The notes below the pieces were generated by a model that ran no database searches, was not told where the DNA came from, and saw nothing but the letters and a program-made list of their open reading frames with translations. The position numbers and the translations under genes were made by a program. A stretch of 64,000 nt of DNA from Protonemura montana (taxonomy: Eukaryota > Arthropoda > Insecta > Plecoptera > Nemouridae), in assembly GCA_947568835.1 (NCBI GenBank), contig OX387605.1, positions 26,747,269 through 26,811,268 of the forward strand, given 5' to 3'. Positions 32,301-44,300 of the stretch are shown here, piece by piece. Position 1 is the first letter of the stretch. Each line of letters starts with the position of its first letter.

Positions 32301-35300
32301 GGCCTAGCATAGGAGGTTCAATGGTAGATTCAACGTTTGGTAGCCATGGAGATGCTGAGATCGCCTGACAGAGCTTCTCAATTCTGCTATCTTATGTTAC
32401 CACGGGTATATCATGGCCTAGCATAGGAGGTTCAATGGTAGATTCAACGTTCGGTAGCCATGGAGATGCTGAGATCACCTGACAGAGCTTCTCAATTCTG
32501 CTATCTTATGTTACCACGGGTATATCATGGCCTAGCATAGGAGGTTCAATGGTAGATTCAACGTTTGGTAGCCATGGAGATGCTGAGATCGCCTGACAGA
32601 GCTTCTCAATTCTGCTATCTTATGTTACCACGGGTTATACATGGGTCTGGTGTGGGCTAGAGATCAGGATACAAGACAGGTACTCCAGTTCATGTCCCGG
32701 TGGCGGTACGTCGCACTGCAGATGTTCGCCTGGTAGCTTGGCAAGAGAGCTTGCTGAAGTCAGGTCGGTGTCTCACTGCGATCCGTTGATAGGAAACCAT
32801 CAGTGCGATCTTTAACAAGAGGACGCCACGTGTCGACAGTTCGCTCTTTAACTCCAAGAATCGATGGCTATCGATCACGTGGTCATCGCCTGGAATGCCA
32901 TAGCACTTGAGATAGAAGCACGGCATAGAGATAATAGCATATAGCGAGGAATAGCATATAGCAGGGAATAGCATAAAGCAGGGAATAGCATATAGCGGGG
33001 AATAGCATATAGCAGGGAATAGCATATAGCAGGGAATAGCATATAGCAGGGAATAGCATATAGCAGGGAATAGCATATAGCAGGGAATAGCATATAGCAG
33101 GGAATAGCATATAGCAGGGAATAGCATATAGCGGGGAATAGCATATAGCAGGGAATAGCATATAGCAGGGAATAGCATATAGCAGGGAATAGCATATAGC
33201 AGGGAATAGCATAAAGCAGGGAATAGCATATAGCAGGGAATAGCATATAGCAGGGAATAGCATATAGCAGGGAATAGCATATAGCGGGGAATAGCATATA
33301 GCGGGGAATAGCATATAGCAGGGAATAGCATATAGCAGGGAATAGCATATAGCGGGGAATAGCATATAGCAGGGAATAGCATATAGCAGGGAATAGCATA
33401 TAGCAGGGAATAGCATATAGCAGGGAATAGCATATAGCGGGGAATAGCATATAGCAGGGAATAGCATATAGCAGGGAATAGCATATAGCAGGGAATAGCA
33501 TATAGCAGGGAATAGCATATAGCAGGGAATAGCATGTAGCGGGGAATAGCATATAGCAGGGAATAGCATGTAGCGGGGAATAGCATATAGCAGGGAATAG
33601 CATATAGCGGGGAATAGCATATAGCAGGGAATAGCATATAGCAGGGAATAGCATATAGCGGGGAATAGCTATGTGAATATTACGTCTAAACCAGGCCGTA
33701 GTCTCGCCGCATAAATCTCGGAATCTCATCTCGGAATGTGATTTACTAAACATGTCCTTGTACCAAGCCAGTGACCATTTATTATCGATAGAAATGGTAA
33801 GGTTATGATTGGCATGTATACGTACCTATACGAACCATGGTTGTCATAGTTGCATGGAGTCAACTAGTTCGCTACAATCTAGCCTGACATCAAATATTGC
33901 TTCGCGCCTCTCGTGCCATCTTTTCGCTAACTCCATTATATTGTTCCGCGGTCGTAGCATCGATCGCCGCCCCCAGCCGCCCCTAGCCACCCCCAGCCGC
34001 CCCCAGCCGCCCCCAGCCGCCCCTCGCTGATGACCCGACCAACCCCCGGATCACACGGGACACACTTGCCATTGACATCTGGTCGCGTCGCCCTAGCGAA
34101 CAGTCGGGGGGTTCATCATCATCATCATCATCATCCTCGTCATCCTTGTCATCATCCACTCATTCACCGACGCCATTAGACCAGTGCAACATAGACAGAT
34201 GTCAAAACAGTGCGTCGTTAAACACCACTAATTAATGACCTCATGAGGTCAGCCCCTATTGAAGGAGATGGCCTTGACCGAGCCTTGTCAGATATTGGAT
34301 ATTGTCAGTTATTGGATGGCTGACCATCATACACATGCCCAGTTCTGTTCGGGAGAGAGGTTGGAGGGATGAAAGTTAAGCAACACTGCGCTGGGTCATG
34401 TATTGGATGGGTGACCATCATACACATGACCAGTTCTGTTCGGGAGAGAGGTTGGAGGGATGAAAGTTAAGCAACACTGCGCTGGGTCAGGTATTGGATG
34501 GGTGACCATCATACACATGCCCAGTTCTGTTCGGGAGAGAGGTTGGAGGAATGAAAGTTAAGCAACACTGCGCTGGGTCAGGTATTGGATGGGTGACCAT
34601 CATACACATGACCAGTTCTGTTCGGGAGAGAGGTTGGAGGGATGAAAGTTAAGCAACACTGCGCTGGGTCAGGTATTGGATGGGTGACCATCATACACAT
34701 GACCAGTTCTGTTCGGGAGAGAGGTTGGAGGGATGAAAGTTAAGCAACACTGCGCTGGGTCAGGTATTGGATGGGTGACCATCATACACATGACCAGTTC
34801 TGTTCGGGAGAGAGGTTGGAGGGATGAAAGTTAAGCAACACTGCGCTGGGTCATGTATTGGATGGGTGACCATCATACACATGACCAGTTCTGTTCGGGA
34901 GAGAGGTTGGAGGGATGAAAGTTAAGCAACACTGCGCTGGGTCAGGTATTGGATGGGTGACCATCATACACATGACCAGTTCTGTTCGGGAGAGAGGTTG
35001 GAGGGATGAAAGTTAAGCAACACTGCGCTGGGTCAGGTATTGGATGGGTGACCATCATACACATGCCCAGTTCTGTTCGGGAGAGAGGTTGGAGGGATGA
35101 AAGTTAAGCAACACTGCGCTGGGTCAGGTATTGGATGGGTGACCATCATACACATGACCAGTTCTGTTCGGGAGAGAGGTTGGAGGGATGAAAGTTAAGC
35201 AACACTGCGCTGGGTCAGGTATTGGATGGGTGACCATCATACACATGACCAGTTCTGTTCGGGAGAGAGGTTGGAGGGATGAAAGTTAAGCAACACTGCG

Positions 35301-38300
35301 CTGGGTCATGTATTGGATGGGTGACCATCATACACATGACCAGTTCTGTTCGGGAGAGAGGTTGGAGGGATGAAAGTTAAGTAACACTGCGCTGTGTAGA
35401 CATAAAAGTGTGGACTCTGATGTTGCTTGCAGCTGCACCTGGCTGCGCTTGCTGCACTCAAGAGTGAGGTGCTAGACTTGTCCTCTCAGCTGCACGAGTG
35501 CAATCAGGAGCTGGTTTACGCCGAGCTGCGCGCGGAGACGCACGCGCAGGAGGTCGCGCAGGCGCACGAGCAGCGCGTCACTGAACTGCACTGCGTGATC
35601 GCAGAGCTGCGCAAGACGATAGAACGGCAGCGCGCGCAGGTCATCCAGGAGGAAGATGATGAAGAGCAGCAGTCAGGTGACATACCGTTTTGTTGCCAAC
35701 CCATGACTTTGCCACAACATGAAAATTTTAAATCTTACTAAAACATTTCAGAAATTTTGAAATTTTGAAAATGTTAAAAAAAAAAATTAAATTTGGTTTA
35801 ATTAAAAAAAAAGAATACAAAATATTTCGGGATTTTATTTCAGAAAATACAAAATACATTAGTTTTTGAGTTATTGACCCTGATTATTTTATTTAGATGC
35901 ATTTAGGAAGCTTGAACTTGGTAATTGTTATAATTTTATGTGGTTCTTTTGTTACTGGAAAATTGTCAGGACTGCTCTTACCCTTGATAAAGTAACAGGT
36001 ACAAGTTACAAAACGTTGGGAAATTCAGTTGTTCTTTACTTAGCATTGAAAACCCAGTTGAAATAGTTTTTGTTGATTAAAAATTGTTTACAAATAATGG
36101 TATCGTTGACAGAACTGGAAGAAGTTTCTGCGGCCGAGGTGGTCATCGAGTCTGAGGCATTGGACCACGCTCGGTCACCTGCCGAGGACTCGATGGACCG
36201 GACTCTCGGTGACGCAGATTCCAGCAGCGGTGACATCGACGCTAGAGCCGTGGAGGCGGGGCTTAATATAGCTTCGTTGTCGCCGCCACGGAAAGAAATA
36301 GCAACGTCATGCCACAGGTGGGTGATAAAACATAACCTCAATCAAACAGTTCATCACAATGTAATAGTAATGGGTGGGTGAAACAAGGGTTGTCATGGCA
36401 ATCTAAAACAAGTAACCCGTGCCTGGCATCGGGCAGTTCATCACAATGTTATAGTAATGGGTGGGTGAAACAATGGTTGTCATGGCAATCTAAAACAAGT
36501 AACCCGTGCATGGCATCGGGCAGTTCATCACAATGTTATAGTAATGGGTGGGTGAAACAATGGTTGTCATGGCAATCTAAAACAAGTAACCCGTGCCCGG
36601 CATCGGGCAGTTCATCACAATGTTATAGTAATGGGTGGGTGAAACAATGGTTGTCATGGCAATCTAAAACAAGTAACCCGTGCCCGGCATCGGGCAGTTC
36701 ATCACAATGTTATAGGGTCATTCCATATCAAGTGCCCACACTCAAAACCTTCACTATCTCAGAACTTGACGAAATTTTCAGGAGGGTTAGAACACCGGAA
36801 ATAAAAAATCTCTCTTAAAGTTTTTTTCCATTTGCCTAGCGGTTTGCCCGTGGCAGGGGATGGAAAAATAAAATATTTTACTTTTTGCCCCGCACGGCCA
36901 TTCACTATATTCACTCTAGCGTTTGAACAAATAAACTTAAAACGATGGGATTAGTTCTAAAATGATAATCGTGCTTTCATTAACAAGAAAAAATGCATAA
37001 ATTGCTTACTTATCAAGTTTAGGGGTAGAAAAAATCCACCCTTAAATTTCAACCCTTAATAACTCGAGAAGTAAGATTTTTTTTTTTTTTTGTTTTGTTG
37101 TGAAGCATCTCCTGTTTATTATCTTTCCATGAAAAAAAAATTAATCATTAACAGCCGTATGATCAGAAGTTATGAGATTTTTATTGTATAAATGTGTGTG
37201 CATTTAGTTGTGTTTCTGCAAGTCTGTTAGCATGGTCCATGCAAATCACCCGTAAATTGATAGATTATATAATTTTTCAGTTTAAAAATTGTGTGTAAGT
37301 ACTACAAAGATTCTTTTTACTCACTCATTTCTTCGTTTCACTCTGACCTATCACTTTCTTCGAACAACGGCGAGGAGGAGAACACCCGCGTGGCTACTGA
37401 GTGCTCAGACACGGGTACGAAGCAATGCAGTTTTTGCGTGCCGGGAATTGGCCGGGATGACGCAAATCGTGTGGCTAGCAGCTGTTCTGTGTCTTGGTGC
37501 TCCTCAATAGTTCCGAATGTGAAGTTGATGGTCGGGATGGCTTCGACCGCCCAATCGAAGAGTTGCCGGGGTGTTATTATTTGCGACTCGTAGGGGCGCT
37601 GAAGACTCGCCCGCGCTGCCAGCCGCTTGACCGTCCCTCCGACGCCGTCGCAGGCGCTCTTCCCATGTGACGTCGCCGTGAAATGCCACTCCACGTCGGC
37701 CCCAAAGTCTCTTTGATAGTGGCACAAGTTGGCAAAATTTTTCCTATTTTTATATTGCGAGGCTGCCCCATCAGAAAAAAAGAACATCTTCTTTATGGTC
37801 TGAAATTTATTGTGCAAAAAGCTCACGAGTTTTTTTATGAATAGATGCACTGCGACAGTGTTGTGGATCAAACTCTCGGAAATTACAACAAAGCTGATGT
37901 GGCGCTCTTCCCCGCCCTCTTTGTAATATGCCACGAAGGGGTGGATGGTGGCGGACGCATTGTTCCAGTGGAACCCCTGGGCCTCGTCTTGTAGCACGAA
38001 CGCATAGTTTTCGGCAAAATCACAGATCACCAAAAACTCGCCGGGCAGGAGACCGCACTTGATGTCTGATTGGTGCGAAGATTGTTTTTTAGCAATAAAA
38101 GAGTGGCGGCACAGAGCAACTAATTTTGCACAAAAACTGTCCACGAATTCGTCGTCCAGCAGTTGCGTGAGGCGCTCCTTTAACGGCTCGATGCCCGGGC
38201 ACTCCTCACACTCGCCTAGATGGCATTCGGGGAGGGGACTGTCGCAGACCAACTGCTCAAGGCAGTCGTGGTAAGATGTTATCGGATAAGATTGGTCCAC

Positions 38301-41300
38301 TGTCAACTTCGTCAAGTCGGCACCGATGATCATTAGCTTGACGTTTTGGTGGATAGTGCACACGCACACCGAATGAGTCCCACTGGCACCAGGCAACACA
38401 CAGTTCTTCGGCCGCAGCTCCGCAAATTTTGAAAATCCTATTTTTTTATTAGGAAATTTGTCCTTGAATTGGGTATGGAGGTCCTTAAGGTTTGAGAGTA
38501 CGAGCCTTTTCTGGATGTGCACTCGAGTGCCGCTCGCCTCCTTGACGGAAACATAGTCTTTCTTGCCCGGCATGGCTCGGCTCACATCGTCTGAATTGTA
38601 AAAAGATTTTACTCGGTCAACTGTGGCTCGGTCAATTGGTTTTCCTGGCTTTGGATTCGGGGTTGACAAAATTCCCTTTTCCAGGACGAGCTTCTTTGCC
38701 TTGCGGACCATGCGCTCTGACGCTTGAAACTCTGCCACTGTTCGCCGGACAGAGCAGCTCTTCGGGAGGACAGTTAGAACATGCACTTTCTCGCTGTTGG
38801 ATGTGGACGAGTGAAACTTCTCTTTCAGCTGATTAATCATTTCGCGACCATCAGCTGAATCTTGGCCACTGTCGCTTTCAGCGTCGGAGGTAGTGGTTCT
38901 TTTAAGCGCACCTTCGAGTTTCTTCAATTTCTTCCTGGGATAACTGGATTGCGCCAACTTTTTCTTAACAATGGGCGATTGCCCTAGCTCCGCCAAGCCC
39001 ACGTTGATGTTAGACAAAGCAGCGTCTTGTCGGAAAAAATATGCTTGACTCTCGGCGTTTGCACCACTGCAGCCGGGCTGCGAGTTGTCGCCATCGCTGG
39101 AGGTCGTCGTCGTCACTGGAGAGTCGCTGCTGATTGGTTTTACGTAGTTATTTAAATCTTTCCGACATTTGGCACAGATTTTGCTTCCTACTGGAATCGA
39201 GGAAATCTTTTCAATCATCCACGGCTGGACGTTGAGGAGAGACTTCAGCTGTGTGTGGGAAACGTGTTTAAAAGGATTGCAGCACTTCGCTCGAGTAAAC
39301 GAGTCCATGATTAAATTACATAAAATATACAAAACTAAACGCTGTGATTATAACTATTAAATAAACTAGCTATTACTATACTATTGCTATTAATTAAAAC
39401 TATGTTCACAAGACACTTCCAACGGTATTATTAACACCCCTCAATTCACGACGCACAAAAATAATGCAAAGAAAACTTCGAATCACTCGTCTACTTGCAC
39501 TGAGCTAAGTGTTTTGCGACTGACCAAGAAACCAATGCAGAAACAACTGAATTCGCTGTCTCACGGCTAAACTTCCGGCCATAAGGGTTGAAAAGAGAAA
39601 CAGGTAGCAAGGGCTGCACGTGTTCGTGGTGGGATTCTTTAAATAGAAGTAGGTAAAATATGAATTTCGTCAGATCCGTGGTCATAATGCACGGCAGAAA
39701 CACAGACCTAGTATCGTGACCAGAGCCACATATTATCATGTTTATAGCACAAAGCCCAAAAATATCACATCCTTATAATAAAAATTTAATTGCTCGACTC
39801 CATCCCAAATTCAAATCTTTTCAAGCTTTATTTATGCTATGACAAACTTAGCATAATCAAATGCTTCTGAATTCAATTTGGTTCATGCTCAACAAACTAT
39901 TTAGCAAAAGCACTTCTAAATTCATACACATTTATACAATAAAAATCTCATAACTTCTGATCATACGGTTGTTAATGATTAATTTTTTTTTCATGGAAAG
40001 ATAATAGACAGGAGATGCTTCATAACAAAACAAAAAAAAAAAAAAATCTTACTTCTCGAGTTATTAAGGGTTGAAATTTAAGGGTGGATTTTTTCTACCC
40101 CTAAACTTGATAAGTAAGCAATTTATGCATTTTTTCTTGTTAATGAAAGCACGATTATCATTTTAGAACTAATCCCATCGTTTTAAGTTTATTTGTTCAA
40201 ACGCTAGAGTGAATATAGTGAATGGCCGTGCGGGGCAAAAAGTAAAATATTTTATTTTTCCATCCCCTGCCACGGGCAAACCGCTAGGCAAATGGAAAAA
40301 AACTTTAAAAGAGATTTTTTATTTCCGGTGTTCTAACCCTCCTGAAAATTTCGTCAAGTTCTGAGATAGTGAAGGTTTTGAGTGTGGGCACTTGATATGG
40401 AATGACCCTATAGTAATGGGTGGGTGAAACAAGGGTTGTCATGGCAATCTAAAACAAGTAACCCGTGCATGGCATCAGGCAGTTCATCACAATGTAATAG
40501 TAATGGGTGGGTGAAACAATGGTTGTCATGGCAATATGGTTGTAGTCTACAGGTTGCAGCGCTGACAGATGAAACGCTGCAGCTGAGAGCGCAGGTTACA
40601 TCGCAGCAAGCGCAACTGATTGCGCAGCGCGATGAGTTGCTCCGCGCACGCAGCGCGATGGCCGGTCTCCGTGGTGACCGCGACAGGCTCCGCAAGAAGG
40701 TGAGTCCAAGAAGAGTTTGTTTTCAATTGCAAGCGATGGTCAAAGTTCATAGATGTTTCGTACACATAATTGGTTATTTTGTAAAAAAAACACCAATTTG
40801 TACAGGATTTTATTTCAGAAAATACAAATTACGTTAGTTATTTAATTATTGTCCCTGATTATTTTATTTAGATGCATTTAGGAAGCTTGAACTTGGTAAT
40901 TGGTATAATTTTGTGTGGTTTTTTTGTTATCGGAAAATTGTAAGGACTGCTCTTACCCTTGATAAAGTAACAGGTACAAGTTACAAAACATTGGGAAATT
41001 TAGTTGTTCTTCACTTAGCATTGAAAACCCAGTTGAAAGAGTTTTTGTTAAACTCCCATAAGCATTTCCTGGCAACAAAGCAGTCCTCCCATAAGCATTT
41101 CCTGGCAACAAAGCAGTCCTCCCATAAGCATTTCCTGGCAACAAAGCAGTCCTCCCATAAGCATTTCCTGGCAACAAAGTGGTCCTCCCATAAGCATTTC
41201 CTGTCAACAAAGCAGTCGTCCCATAAGCATTTCCTGGCAACAAAGCGGTCCTCCCATAAGCATTTCCTGGCAACAAAGTGGTCCTCCCATAAGCATTTCC

Positions 41301-44300
41301 TGGCAACAAAGTGGTCCTCCCATAAGCATTTCCTGGCAACAAAGCAGTCCTCCCATAAGCATTTCCTGGCAACAAAGCGGTCCTCCCATAAGCATTTCCT
41401 GGCAACAAAGCAGTCCTCCCATAAGCATTTCCTGGCAACAAAGCGGTCCTCCCATAAGCATTTCCTGGCAACAAAGCAGTCCTCCCATAAGCATTTCCTG
41501 GCAACAAAGTGGTCCTCCCATAAGCATTTCCTGGCAACAAAGCAGTCCTCCCATAAGCATTTCCTGGCAACAAAGTGGTCCTCCCATAAGCATTTCCTGG
41601 CAACAAAGTAGTCCTCCCATAAGCATTTCCTGGCAACAAAGTGGTCCTCCCATAAGCATTTCCTGGCAACAAAGCAGTCCTCCCATAAGCATTTCCTGGC
41701 AACAAAGCAGTCTTCCCATAAGCATTTCCTGGCAACAAAGCGATCCTCCCATAAGCATTTCCTGGCAACAAAGTGGTCCTCCCATAAGCATTTCCTGGCA
41801 ACAAAGCAGTCCTCCCATAAGCATTTCCTGGCAACAAAGCGGTCCTCCCATAAGCATTTCCTGGCAACAAAGCAGTCCTCCCATAAGCATTTCCTGGCAA
41901 CAAAGTGGTCCTCCCATAAGCATTTCCTGGCAACAAAGCTGTCCTCCCATAAGCATTTCCTGGCAACAAAGCGGTCCTCCCATAAGCATTTCCTGGCAAC
42001 AAAGCGGTCCTCCCATAAGCATTTCCTGGCAACAAAGTGGTCCTCCCATAAGCATTTCCTGGCAACAAAGTGGTCCTCCCATAAGCATTTCCTGGCAACA
42101 AAGTGGTCCTCCCATAAGCATTTCCTAGCAACAAAGCAGTCCTCCCATAAGCATTTCCTGGCAACAAAGCAGTCCTCCCATAAGCATTTCCTGGCAACAA
42201 AGCGGTCCTCCCATAAGCATTTCCTGGCAACAAAGTGGTCCTCTCATAAGCATTTCCTGGCAACAAAGCAGTCCTCCCATAAGCATTTCCTGGCAACAAA
42301 GTGGTCCTCCCATAAGCATTTCCTGGCAACAAAGTGGTCCTCCCATAAGCATTTCCTGGCAACAAAGCAGTCCTCCCATAAGCATTTCCTGGCAACAAAG
42401 CAGTCCTCCCATAAGCATTTCCTGGTAACAAAGTGGTCCTCCCATAAGCATTTCCTGGCAACAAAGCGGTCCTCCCATAAGCATTTCCTGGCAACAAAGC
42501 GGTCCTCCCATAAGCATTTCCTGGCAACAAAGTGGTCCTCCCATAGGCATTTCCTGGCAACAAAGTGGTCCTCCCATAAGCATTTCCTGGCAACAAAGTG
42601 GTCCTCCCATAAGCATTTCCTAGCAACAAAGCAGTCCTCCCATAAGCATTTCCTGGCAACAAAGCAGTCCTCCCATAAGCATTTCCTGGCAACAAAGTGG
42701 TCCTCCCATAAGCATTTCCTGGCAACAAAGTTGTCCTCCCATAAGCATTTCCTGGCAACAAAGCAGTCCTCCCATAAGCATTTCCTGGCAACAAAGTGGT
42801 CCTCCCATAAGCATTTCCTGGCAACAAAGCGGTCCTCCCATAAGCATTTCCTGGCAACAAAGCGGTCCTCCCATAAGCATTTCCTGGCAACAAAGTGGTC
42901 CTCCCATAAGCATTTCCTGGCAACAAAGCAGTCCTCCCATAAGCATTTCCTGGCAACAAAGCAGTCCTCCCATAAGCATTTCCTGGCAACAAAGTGGTCC
43001 TCCCATAAGCATTTCCTAGCAACAAAGCAGTCCTCCCATAAGCATTTCCTGGCAACAAAGCAGTCCTCCTATAAGCATTTCCTGGCAACAAAGCAGTCCT
43101 CCCATAAGCATTTCCTGGCAACAAAGCAGTCCTCCCATAAGCATTTCCTGGCAACAAAGCGGTCCTCCCATAAGCATTTCCTGGCAACAAAGCAGTCCTC
43201 TCATAAGCATTTCCTGGCAACATTTGGTCCTCCCATAAGCATTTCCTGGCAACAAAGCAGTCCTCCCATAAGCATTTCCTGGCAACAAAGTGGTCCTCCC
43301 ATAAGCATTTCCTGGCAACAAAGTGGTCCTCCCATAAGCATTTCCTGGCAACAAAGCAGTCCTCCCATAAGCATTTCCTGGCAACAAAGTGGTCCTCCCA
43401 TAAGCATTTCCTGGCAACAAAGTGGTCCTCCCATAAGCATTTCCTGGCAACAAAGTGGTCCTCCCATAAGCATTTCCTAGCAACAAAGCAGTCCTCCCAT
43501 AAGCATTTCCTGGCAACAAAGCAGTCCTCCCATAAGCATTTCCTGGCAACAAAGTGGTCCTCCCATAAGCATTTCCTGGCAACAAAGTTGTCCTCCCATA
43601 AGCATTTCCTGGCAACAAAGCAGTCCTCCCATAAGCATTTCCTGGCAAGAAAGTGGTCCTCCCATAAGCATTTCCTGGCAACAAAGCGGTCCTCCCATAA
43701 GCATTTCCTGGCAACAAAGCGGTCCTCCCATAAGCATTTCCTGGCAACAAAGTGGTCCTCCCATAAGCATTTCCTGGCAACAAAGCAGTCCTCCCATAAG
43801 CATTTCTTGGCAACAAAGCAGTCCTCCCATAAGCATTTCCTGGCAACAAAGTGGTCCTCCCATAAGCATTTCCTAGCAACAAAGCAGTCCTCCCATAAGC
43901 ATTTCCTGGCAACAAAGCAGTCCTCCTATAAGCATTTCCTGGCAACAAAGCAGTCCTCCCATAAGCATTTCCTGGCAACAAAGCAGTCCTCCCATAAGCA
44001 TTTCCTGGCAACAAAGCGGTCCTCCCATAAGCATTTCCTGGCAACAAAGCAGTCCTCTCATAAGCATTTCCTGGCAACATTTGGTCCTCCCATAAGCATT
44101 TCCTGGCAACAAAGCAGTCCTCCCATAAGCATTTCCTGGCAACAAAGTGGTCCTCCCATAAGTATTTCCTGGCAACAAAGTGGTCCTCCCATAAGCATTT
44201 CCTGGCAACAAAGCAGTCCTCCCATAAGCATTTCCTGGCAACAAAGCAGTCCTCCCATAAGCATTTCCTGGCAACAAAGTGGTCGTCCCATAAGCATTTC

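Noticed and set aside
28450-32635. CRISPR-like array
   Set aside because: Repeats are directly tandem with no unique spacers, and the context is an animal intron.
32690-33753. Minus-strand ORFs rich in Cys, Tyr and Leu
   Set aside because: Product of a 17-bp tandem repeat without stops on that strand.
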